Below, in pieces: positions 1 through 5,607 of a stretch of DNA of 5,607 bases. A program made the position numbers and the translations under genes. Source of the stretch: Sediminibacterium sp. (lineage in GTDB: Bacteria; Bacteroidota; Bacteroidia; Chitinophagales; Chitinophagaceae); NCBI GenBank assembly GCA_030832695.1, contig JAURIP010000112.1, forward strand, positions 1 to 5,607. Reading direction: 5' to 3'. Position 1 is the first letter of the stretch. Every line of letters begins with the position of its first letter. Under the pieces are notes generated by a model. It worked only from the letters and a program-made list of their open reading frames with translations. It was not told the DNA's origin and searched no databases.

Positions 1-110
1 AAACCGACCAAATCCTGCATATCTGCAACTAATTTGTCCATTTTTTCAGGAACCACATTTAACCTGGATAAATGTGCCAAATGGGCTACTAATTTGTTAT
101 CTACTTGCAT
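1..110 (-). CDS. gatC: Aspartyl/glutamyl-tRNA amidotransferase subunit C, N-terminal fragment
   Basis: This is the first 36 codons of a gene that runs off the left edge. The protein begins MQVDNKLVAHLAHLSRL, continues through an amphipathic helix, and is cut at QDLVGF. The HLAxLxRL motif at residues 10-17, then a charged helix leading to a phenylalanine, is the N-terminal signature of GatC. In the family, GatC is a small (about 95 aa) subunit that wraps around GatA and GatB and stabilises the complex. The complex converts misacylated Asp-tRNA(Asn) or Glu-tRNA(Gln) to the amidated form in the cytoplasm. The ATG at 108-110 is chosen because it gives the expected GatC N-terminus. No Shine-Dalgarno sequence precedes it, and a promoter-like element ends only 4 bp upstream. 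The gene diverges from fadN. Only a third of the protein is visible, so the call rests on one motif and overall fit. Confidence 0.75.
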   Translation of the reverse strand, partial: MQVDNKLVAHLAHLSRLNVVPEKMDKLVADMQDLVG

Positions 111-114
111 AATA

Positions 115-144
115 CAAATGTAATCCAAAGCTAGCAACCCCCAA
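115..144 (-). promoter_or_regulatory. Putative Bacteroidota-type promoter for gatC
   Basis: Read on the minus strand, TTG (144-142) is followed after 19 bp by TACATTTG (122-115). The latter is an exact match to the TAnnTTTG -7 element known from Bacteroides and Flavobacterium. Spacing to the upstream TTG fits the -33 element. The match ends 4 bp before the gatC ATG, so transcription would start at or very near the start codon, implying a leaderless or nearly leaderless mRNA. The motif is short and the DNA AT-rich, so chance is possible. Confidence 0.4.
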
Positions 145-212
145 GGCGCATTTGTTAAATGGTCATAAGAAACAACCAGTGGCAAAAAAAATAGGGGAAT
201 TTGGAAGATTTT

Positions 213-244
213 TTTGAAAATAGTTGCATAACTAACTAATTTTA
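213..244 (+). promoter_or_regulatory. Possible promoter for fadN
   Basis: TTTG (213-216) is followed after 20 bp by TAATTTTA (237-244). This matches TAnnTTTG except for the final base. It would put the transcription start about 10 bases before the fadN ATG at 260. The imperfect -7 element and the A/T-rich surroundings make this weak. I see no operator-like palindrome for a fatty-acid regulator in the 111-259 intergenic region. Confidence 0.28.
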
Positions 245-259
245 CAAAAATGTGCTTTT

Positions 260-2632
260 ATGCAAAGATCAATTAAAAAAGTAGCGGTATTAGGAAGTGG
301 CGTAATGGGTTCTCGTATTGCATGTCACTTTGCTGGGATTGGCGTGGAAGTATTGTTATTAGATATGCTTGCACCAGGTTCAAACGAAAGCACAAAAGCA
401 AAGGAAAGAAACCAATTAGTGGATAGTTCACTTCAAGCGGCGATTAAATCAAACCCTTCCCCTTTATATCTTCAAAAATTTACACAAAATATTAGCACAG
501 GAAATTTTACGGACGATATTGCAAAAATTAGCAATGCCGATTGGATCATTGAAGTAGTGGTAGAAAGATTAGACATTAAAAAAATAATTTACGACGAGGT
601 TGAAAAATACAGAAAGCCAGGCACATTAGTGAGTTCAAATACTTCAGGCATTCCAATTCATTTAATGGCGGAAGGGCGCAGCGATGATTTTCAAAAACAT
701 TTTTGTGGCACGCACTTTTTTAACCCACCACGTTATTTGCGTTTGCTTGAAATTATTCCAACTACAAAAACAGATCCTAGTATTGTTGATTTTCACATGC
801 ATTATGGGGATGTATTTTTAGGTAAAACCACGGTGCTTTGTAAAGATACCCCTGCCTTTATCGCTAACAGAGTTGGGGTTTTCAGCATGATGAGTGTTTT
901 ACATATCATGGAAAAAATGGAATTAAGTATTGATGAAATTGAATCCATCACAGGACCAATTATGGGTCGCCCTAAATCAGCTACCTTCCGCACAGCGGAT
1001 GTAGTTGGTATTGATACATTAGTGAAAGTAGCGAATGGGGTTGCTGCAAGTTGTCCAAATGATGAAGCTAAAAATATTTTCACTCTGCCTGCTTGGCTTG
1101 AAAAAATGGTGGCACAAAATTGGTTAGGTGATAAAACTGGTCAAGGCTTTTTTAAGAAAATAAAAACGGCTACCTCCAAAGAAATTTTAACACTAAATTT
1201 AAAAACTTTTGAATACGAACCACGCGTTAAAGTAAAATTTGCTTCCATTGGTGTTGCAAAAGCGATGGAAAGTTTACCTGAACGTTTAAAAAGTTTATAC
1301 GCGGCGAAAGACAAAGCGGGTGAATTTGTACGTCAATTTCATTTTGCATTGTTCTCCTATATTAGCCATCGTATTCCTGAAATCAGTGATGAATTATACC
1401 GATTGGATGACGCCTTGAAAGCCGGATTTGGTTGGGAAATTGGGGCTTTTGAAACTTGGAATGAATTAGGCGCTACGCAAGTGGTGAGCGATATGAAATC
1501 AGCAGGATATGCTGTAGCACCATGGATTCAAACGATGTTAGATAAGGGATTATCTTTTTATAAAGTACAACAGGGCAAACGTTATTATTATGATGTTGCT
1601 ACTGAAGCCTACAAATTAATTCCAGGCAGTGAGTCCTTCTTAATCTTATCTGATTTAAAAGAAAAGACCATTTGGAAAAACAGCGCTTGTACCATGGTGG
1701 ATATGAATGATGGCATTGCAGGTTTTAGCTGGAACACCAAAATGAATAGTATTGGTGGTGAGGTTTTAGAAGGAATAAATAAAGCGATTAACATTGCAGA
1801 GGATAAATTTAATGGCTTAGTGATCGCCAACGAATCCAACTTATTTAGCGCAGGTGCCAACGTAGGTATGATATTTATGTTAGCTATTGAACAAGATTAC
1901 GAAGAACTAGATATGGCGATTCGTACTTTTCAAAATAGTATGATGCGTGTGCGCTACTCTTCTATTCCTGTGGTAGTGGCCCCTCACGGACTTTGTTTAG
2001 GGGGTGGTTGCGAAATGAATTTACATGCGGATAGCATTTGTGCAGCTGCTGAAACTTATATTGGCTTAGTGGAATTAGGCATTGGTGTAATTCCTGGTGG
2101 TGGTGGAACAAAGGAACTTGTTTTACGCGCATCTGATGAAATGCATGCAGATGAGCCAGAAACCATTACGCTTAACCGCAGGTTTATGCAAATTGCTACT
2201 GCAAAAGTAGCAACCAGTGCACAGGAAGCGATGGACATGGGCATCTTAAGAAAATCACAGGATTTTATTTTACTCAATCAATCAAGACGCATTACCAAAG
2301 CCAAGGAGCAAGCATTACAATTGTTTAATGCAGGATATACTCAGGCACAACAAAGAAAAGATATTAAAGTACTAGGAAAAGCAGGCCTAGGTGCATTATA
2401 CGCTGGCATTAATGGTATGCACAAAGCTGGATACGCGTCTGACCATGATGTAAAAGTGGCTAAAAAATTAGCATTTGTAATGTGTGGCGGTGATTTGAGT
2501 GAACCCACTACTGTCAACGAACAATATTTATTGGATTTAGAACGCGAAGCATTTTTAAGTTTGTGTGGCGAAAAGAAAACATTGGAACGCATACAATCAG
2601 TGATTACTGCAGGCAGACCGATAAGAAATTAG
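260..2632 (+). CDS. fadN: FadN-type bifunctional 3-hydroxyacyl-CoA dehydrogenase / enoyl-CoA hydratase
   Basis: This enzyme should carry out two central steps of fatty-acid beta-oxidation in the cytoplasm: hydration of trans-2-enoyl-CoA and NAD-dependent oxidation of 3-hydroxyacyl-CoA. Domain order is dehydrogenase then hydratase, the reverse of E. coli FadB/FadJ and the same as Bacillus FadN. The length (790 aa) and many blocks, including the LGSGVMGS start and the C-terminal end RPIRN, also agree with Bacillus FadN. The Rossmann GxGxxG is at 12-17. Dehydrogenase catalytic residues align as Ser129, His152 (GTHFFNP), Glu164 and Asn203 (FIANR). The 3HCDH C-terminal domains occupy about 198-430. 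The crotonase domain is about 470-665, with an oxyanion-hole AGAN at 531-534 and both catalytic glutamates, Glu585 (GGGCE) and Glu605 (GLVELG). An in-frame TAA at 233-235 leaves ATG 260 as the first start. No Shine-Dalgarno sequence is seen. It appears monocistronic: gatC diverges and the next gene converges. No thiolase or acyl-CoA dehydrogenase is visible. Confidence 0.93.
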   Translation: MQRSIKKVAVLGSGVMGSRIACHFAGIGVEVLLLDMLAPGSNESTKAKERNQLVDSSLQAAIKSNPSPLYLQKFTQNISTGNFTDDIAKISNADWIIEVVVERLDIKKIIYDEVEKYRKPGTLVSSNTSGIPIHLMAEGRSDDFQKHFCGTHFFNPPRYLRLLEIIPTTKTDPSIVDFHMHYGDVFLGKTTVLCKDTPAFIANRVGVFSMMSVLHIMEKMELSIDEIESITGPIMGRPKSATFRTADVVGIDTLVKVANGVAASCPNDEAKNIFTLPAWLEKMVAQNWLGDKTGQGFFKKIKTATSKEILTLNLKTFEYEPRVKVKFASIGVAKAMESLPERLKSLYAAKDKAGEFVRQFHFALFSYISHRIPEISDELYRLDDALKAGFGWEIGAFETWNELGATQVVSDMKSAGYAVAPWIQTMLDKGLSFYKVQQGKRYYYDVATEAYKLIPGSESFLILSDLKEKTIWKNSACTMVDMNDGIAGFSWNTKMNSIGGEVLEGINKAINIAEDKFNGLVIANESNLFSAGANVGMIFMLAIEQDYEELDMAIRTFQNSMMRVRYSSIPVVVAPHGLCLGGGCEMNLHADSICAAAETYIGLVELGIGVIPGGGGTKELVLRASDEMHADEPETITLNRRFMQIATAKVATSAQEAMDMGILRKSQDFILLNQSRRITKAKEQALQLFNAGYTQAQQRKDIKVLGKAGLGALYAGINGMHKAGYASDHDVKVAKKLAFVMCGGDLSEPTTVNEQYLLDLEREAFLSLCGEKKTLERIQSVITAGRPIRN

Positions 2633-2672
2633 TTGCTATTTTTTACTAAGCTAATTAACACAAGTTGCTTGA

Positions 2673-3590
2673 TTACAATAAATCATTCAAAGCTGAATGC
2701 AAAGTAGGGTAATCAAAATTAAAACCTGCTCCTTGTATTTTCTTTGAGGATACTTTGGCGCTTTTTAAAATTTCGATGCTCATCTCTCCCAACATTATTT
2801 TTAATACAAATGCCGGTACCGGTATGGGTAAGTAAAAACCCCTTAATTTTTTTGTAATAGCTATAATTAAATCTTTATTACTTATTGGATCAGGAGAAAC
2901 CGCATTATATACCCCTTTAATAGAAGCTGTTTCAATGCCATGTATCATCATTTTACATAAATCATGATGGTGTATCCAACTGACCATTTGCTTTCCGTTT
3001 CCAAAGATTGTTGCCATCCCAAACTGCGCGGGTTTGATAAACTCAGCCAATGCACCCCCTTTCTTATTTAAAACGATCCCTATTCTTAAAGTCACTAATC
3101 TTATACCTAAGGCTTCAATGGGTTTTACGCTTTCTTCCCAACTTTTACAGGTTGCTCCCAAATATGCACCATCCACTGGGTCGGTTTCAGTAAATCCATT
3201 CATTAAACTTTGTGCAGTATCGGGTCCATACCAACCAATGGCCGATGCTGCAACCAGTGTTTTAACTTGATGTGAATTTTCAGTTAAATACTTCACCAAC
3301 AAAGCACCCGACAATACCCTGCTATCCACAATTTCCTGCTTACGTTTTTTTGACCATCTTTTGTCTGCAACACCCGCACCTGCCAAATGAACAATCGTAT
3401 CCGCATTGTGAATTGCTGAAGGATCAATATACCCTTTATCTATATCCCAAACAGCGTAGGTTAAATTGGGTACATTCGAAATCCGCGGCTGTCGCGTTAA
3501 TACAATTACCTGATAGCCCTTGCTTAATAATAATTGCGTAAGCGATGTTCCCACCATTCCAGTTCCTCCTGTGATTAATACGGTATGCAT
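2673..3590 (-). CDS. TIGR01777 family NAD(P)-dependent epimerase-like protein (SDR, YfcH/SulA-like)
   Basis: This complete 305-aa protein belongs to the extended short-chain dehydrogenase/reductase superfamily, in the group holding E. coli YfcH (about 297 aa) and human SDR39U1. The nucleotide-binding motif TGGTGMVG is at 7-14. The group's hallmark AGAGVADKRWSKKRKQEIVDSR is near 70-91, SAIGWYG at 116-122, and the YLGATCKSWEE segment at 143-153 stands where classical SDRs have YxxxK. That lysine is absent, as is usual in this group as I recall it. The last 50 residues (PIPVPAF...LGEM...GFNFDYPTL) match the DUF1731 C-terminal domain. Substrate and reaction are unknown. Relatives in cyanobacteria and plants are annotated as division factor SulA/GC1. 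The gene lies 118 bp downstream of ftsZ on the same strand, but an intrinsic terminator separates them. The upstream 60 bp show no Shine-Dalgarno sequence and only a poor -7-like TACCTTTA. Family call is firm; function is open. Confidence 0.9.
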   Translation of the reverse strand: MHTVLITGGTGMVGTSLTQLLLSKGYQVIVLTRQPRISNVPNLTYAVWDIDKGYIDPSAIHNADTIVHLAGAGVADKRWSKKRKQEIVDSRVLSGALLVKYLTENSHQVKTLVAASAIGWYGPDTAQSLMNGFTETDPVDGAYLGATCKSWEESVKPIEALGIRLVTLRIGIVLNKKGGALAEFIKPAQFGMATIFGNGKQMVSWIHHHDLCKMMIHGIETASIKGVYNAVSPDPISNKDLIIAITKKLRGFYLPIPVPAFVLKIMLGEMSIEILKSAKVSSKKIQGAGFNFDYPTLHSALNDLL

Positions 3591-3620
3591 TCAATAAAGG
3601 TACAATTTTTGTTTATTTCA

Positions 3621-3648
3621 TTTGCGAAGGAGTGTAATCATTCGCAAA
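3621..3648. repeat. 8-bp perfect inverted repeat with 12-bp spacer
   Basis: TTTGCGAA (3621-3628) and TTCGCAAA (3641-3648) are exact reverse complements separated by 12 bp. The element lies 30 bp upstream of the SDR gene start. Its right arm overlaps the T-tract end of the ftsZ terminator. It could be an operator, a second hairpin behind the terminator, or chance. No known regulator site is recognised. Confidence 0.5.
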
Positions 3649-3676
3649 AAAACCCCGCCCAATGAAGGACGAGGTT
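3646..3676 (-). terminator. Rho-independent terminator of ftsZ
   Basis: In the minus-strand transcript, AACCTCGTCC (3676-3667) pairs with GGGCGGGGTT (3660-3651). This makes a 10-bp stem with two G-U wobbles and a 6-base loop (TTCATT). A run of seven T (3652-3646) follows at once, its first two bases belonging to the stem. It lies 32 bp past the ftsZ stop codon. Stem strength, loop size and T-run are all classical. It separates ftsZ from the downstream SDR gene. Confidence 0.9.
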
Positions 3677-3708
3677 ACAACTAAAATCAACTATACATAA
3701 GAACTAAA

Positions 3709-5607
3709 TCAATCCGGTTTTTTACCATCCATAAAAGTATTGATGGTTGAAATTTGTGTTTGGTTATTTTCATCCTTATCCACTGTATACTTGCTGTAAT
3801 AATTTTCAACAGAAGCCAATGTATTACCAAACATTTCCATATTTCTTCTAACATATGCAGGTACTGATTCAAAATCATTACTTGGATCATTCACATTATT
3901 AATATTAAAAGATAAATTTCTTAATTTCTGAATACGCTCAGCCACTTTTTTTCTTTGCTCTTCTGCATTATCTAATGGCATATCATAATTAGCTTGTTGA
4001 TTCACATGTGCAACGGGTGCATTGGACTCCTCTCTCATCACCAATTGCATAGAAGGCTCTTCCTCATATCTAAAAGAAGATTCAAAAATAACTTCCGCAG
4101 GTGCTGGAGTTTCAATCACAGGGGCATCATACATTTCAACAGTTACGAATTCTTCTTTCGTACTACTTTCATCCATCAACATTTCCGATTCCATCAATTC
4201 TTCTTCCATGAGTTCTTCTTCCATTAATTCTTCTTCAACCTCTTCATCGATGGTAATTTCTTCTAACATAAAGTCCTCTTCCATCTCCAAACTTGGATCT
4301 GATTCATTAATTTCAAAAATCACTTCATTGGATGCAATTACTGGAGCTGAAATTTCTTCTTCAACTTCGTCCGATTCCTCCACATAAATATTAGTAGGCT
4401 TACTTAATATAAATTCAGAAACAACGGTCGCTTCTTTCTCTGCTTCCATATTCAAAGTGAATATTTCTTCCTCCACTTCTTCCTCCATTTCTTCTTCAAC
4501 TTCATCTTCAAAAGCAGGTTCCTCCTCTAATATTAAGGTTGGTATTAATTCATTATTCTCGAAAGCCATCACTTCCATTTCTTCTTCAACTTCGAATTCC
4601 TCGGCCACTTCCATCTCTTCCTCGACTTCTAATGCTTCCTCTTCCATAGCTATTTCAGCTTCCATTTCTTCTTCAATACTATCTGCAGCTTCAATAGACG
4701 CTTGCGCATTTAACTCCCAAATAGTATCATACTTATCTAATACCACTTCCTTCACTTCTTCTTCCACTTCTTCTTCCACTTCTTCTTCGGCAACTAATGA
4801 AGGAGCTTCCATCACGGGTGCTTGGTCAAATGAGAAATGAATGGGCGTTTCTTCAGTTTGATCTAAAATAAAATGATCCGCTGCTTTTTCATTTACTTCA
4901 TTGCTTAATGGCTCCTCCTTGATTTGTTCAGTTGCAACTGCATCTGTAACCAATGTCATTACAATTTTTTCCTCAATAGGAGCCTCCGCTTTTTTTGGTG
5001 TTTCTGTTTTAAAAGGATCTTTACCTTCAAAACCTGTAGCGATTAAAGTAATCCCTAATTTTTTATCAAGGGTAGCATCATAGCCCATACCCATAATTAC
5101 ATCAGAATGCTCTCCAGTTCTTTCTCTTAAGAAATTATTAATGGTCTCTAATTCATCCATGGTGCACTCATGTTCCCCTTCGGCACTATTAATATTCAAT
5201 AAAATCCATTTTGCACCTTTAATATCACTATCATTTAACAATGGTGAAGTCAATGCTTCCTCAATGGCTCTTTCTGCTCTATTCTCCCCTTCCACTTCAG
5301 CCTTTCCTAAAATAGCAACACCACCATTTTTCATCACCGTGCAAACGTCCGCAAAGTCAACAATAATGTGACCGCGGCTATTAATTACATCTGTTATACA
5401 CTTTGCGGCTGTTGCTAAAACATTATCTGCTTTAGTAAATGCCTCTTTCATTTTTAAATTGCCATATTGAACACGTAATTTATCATTTGAAATCACCAAC
5501 AATGTATCCACTAATGGTTTTAATTGATTGATTCCTTCCTCTGCTTGTTTTTGACGACGAGGTCCTTCAAATCCAAAAGGCGTAGTAACGATACCCACGG
5601 TTAGTAT
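3709..5607 (-). CDS. ftsZ: Cell division GTPase FtsZ with very long acidic linker, 5' end missing
   Basis: FtsZ is the bacterial tubulin that polymerises at mid-cell to form the division ring. The reading frame is open to the right edge, and 632 residues are visible, starting ILTVGIVTTPF. By comparison with E. coli FtsZ about 125 N-terminal residues are missing, so the whole protein would be near 750-770 aa against 383 in E. coli. Seen here are FEGPRR with Glu14 and Arg18 (E138 and R142 of E. coli), the T7 loop GHIIVDFADV at 79-88, and the end of the globular domain near 195 (ATGFEG). A linker follows to about 578; residues 274-483 hold about 80 Glu and 9 Asp against 4 Lys by hand count. Next come a basic helix (549-566), the C-terminal peptide VPAYVRRN (582-589), and a 43-residue tail ending GKKPD. 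The GTG at 5596-5598 is an internal Val codon, not a start. A strong terminator follows the TGA stop. The T7 Asn is Ile. Confidence 0.96.
   Translation of the reverse strand: MLTVGIVTTPFGFEGPRRQKQAEEGINQLKPLVDTLLVISNDKLRVQYGNLKMKEAFTKADNVLATAAKCITDVINSRGHIIVDFADVCTVMKNGGVAILGKAEVEGENRAERAIEEALTSPLLNDSDIKGAKWILLNINSAEGEHECTMDELETINNFLRERTGEHSDVIMGMGYDATLDKKLGITLIATGFEGKDPFKTETPKKAEAPIEEKIVMTLVTDAVATEQIKEEPLSNEVNEKAADHFILDQTEETPIHFSFDQAPVMEAPSLVAEEEVEEEVEEEVKEVVLDKYDTIWELNAQASIEAADSIEEEMEAEIAMEEEALEVEEEMEVAEEFEVEEEMEVMAFENNELIPTLILEEEPAFEDEVEEEMEEEVEEEIFTLNMEAEKEATVVSEFILSKPTNIYVEESDEVEEEISAPVIASNEVIFEINESDPSLEMEEDFMLEEITIDEEVEEELMEEELMEEELMESEMLMDESSTKEEFVTVEMYDAPVIETPAPAEVIFESSFRYEEEPSMQLVMREESNAPVAHVNQQANYDMPLDNAEEQRKKVAERIQKLRNLSFNINNVNDPSNDFESVPAYVRRNMEMFGNTLASVENYYSKYTVDKDENNQTQISTINTFMDGKKPD
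3841..3864 (-). other. ftsZ: FtsZ conserved C-terminal peptide (membrane-anchor docking site)
   Basis: These codons read VPAYVRRN, the counterpart of the IPAFLRKQ-type peptide of other FtsZ proteins. In the family this peptide binds FtsA and other anchors. The basic helix EEQRKKVAERIQKLRNLS, encoded at 3910-3963, precedes it by 15 residues. The 43 residues after it include YSKYTVDKDE and NTFMDG, which resemble the tail of flavobacterial FtsZ as I recall it. Partner binding is inferred from the family. Confidence 0.8.
4191..4235. repeat. Three 15-bp imperfect tandem repeats inside ftsZ
   Basis: Units at 4191-4205, 4206-4220 and 4221-4235 have the form CCATNANTTCTTCTT, differing only at two positions. 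On the coding strand they produce the pentapeptide period EELME in the acidic linker. The unit length is a multiple of three, so gain or loss of a copy keeps the frame. Confidence 0.85.
4753..4788. repeat. Three perfect 12-bp tandem repeats inside ftsZ
   Basis: CACTTCTTCTTC occurs three times head to tail with no mismatch. The coding strand reads EEEV three times. Related, less perfect 12-bp periodicity is visible at about 4466-4503 (VEEEMEEEVEEE). Perfect identity, including at third codon positions, suggests recent duplication by slippage. Confidence 0.9.

Larger units (their letters stand above)
4159..4788 (-). other. ftsZ: Glutamate-rich low-complexity segment of the FtsZ linker
   Basis: The 210 encoded residues (274-483 of the visible protein) are about 42% acidic, almost all glutamate rather than aspartate, with four lysines and no arginine. 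Blocks such as EEEVEEEVEEEV, VEEEMEEEVEEE and EELMEEELME place Val, Met, Leu or Ile every fourth or fifth residue. They alternate with short hydrophobic stretches such as LILEEEP and FILSKPT. A disordered linker is normal for FtsZ; this length and charge are not typical of model species. The regular hydrophobic spacing leaves open partial helicity. Confidence 0.85.

Noticed and set aside
250..276. Eight-codon ATG frame overlapping the fadN start
   Set aside because: It is too short and unsupported by any ribosome site; a chance ATG in A-rich leader sequence.
802..1083. Minus-strand frames inside fadN (also 1609-1860, 2056-2277, 2341-2592)
   Set aside because: They are antisense shadows of a gene whose catalytic residues are all conserved; none resembles a known protein.
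3687..3890. 67-codon minus-strand frame overlapping the ftsZ 3' end
   Set aside because: It is a shifted frame of ftsZ crossing the stop region, with no recognisable domain. It also runs into the spacer before the terminator.
4191..4788. Repeated CTTCTTCC units as a possible CRISPR array or non-coding repeat region
   Set aside because: Units are 12-15 bp with no unique spacers, and all are in frame with the FtsZ linker.
3994..4840. Plus-strand Ser-rich and His/Phe-rich open frames opposite the ftsZ linker
   Set aside because: They are the antisense of GAA/GAG glutamate codons (TTC/CTC read as Ser or Phe). They have low complexity and no family resemblance, while the minus strand has unmistakable FtsZ.
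5596..5598. GTG codon as the start of the right-hand gene
   Set aside because: The frame stays open upstream (ILT before VGIVTTPF), and VGIVTTPF is an internal strand of the FtsZ GTPase domain, so the true start lies outside the window.

Overview
The window looks like ordinary chromosomal DNA of a member of the Bacteroidota. Three things point there. The FtsZ C-terminal end has the layout I know from that phylum: a basic helix, a PAYxRR-type peptide, then a short tail. Two gene starts lack any Shine-Dalgarno sequence but have TTG/TTTG...TAnnTTTG-like promoter elements. Base composition is AT-rich (roughly 38-40% GC by eye). A Chitinophagales-like lineage is a guess only.

Layout from left to right. 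Positions 1-110 (minus) hold the first 36 codons of gatC, a subunit of the Asp-tRNA(Asn)/Glu-tRNA(Gln) amidotransferase; the gene runs off the left edge. A 149-bp divergent intergenic region follows, with promoter-like elements for both genes. Positions 260-2632 (plus) hold a complete FadN-type bifunctional beta-oxidation enzyme, 790 aa, with dehydrogenase first and hydratase second. It converges, across 40 bp, on a minus-strand 305-aa TIGR01777/YfcH-type SDR protein (2673-3590). Upstream of that, on the same strand, a clear intrinsic terminator (3646-3676) ends a long ftsZ gene (3709-5607, minus), whose 5' part lies beyond the right edge.

The genes do not form one pathway. gatC serves translation, fadN fatty-acid degradation and ftsZ cell division. 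The SDR protein is of unknown function, but its relatives in cyanobacteria and plants have been linked to division under the name SulA/GC1, so its position just after ftsZ deserves attention.

The most unusual part is ftsZ. The visible 632 residues include about 380 residues of linker between the GTPase domain and the C-terminal peptide. About 210 of these are extremely glutamate-rich and contain in-frame DNA tandem repeats. The T7 catalytic loop also has Ile where Asn is expected. I see no mobile element, CRISPR array, RNA gene or multi-gene novel system. No gene-free stretch exceeds 149 bp.
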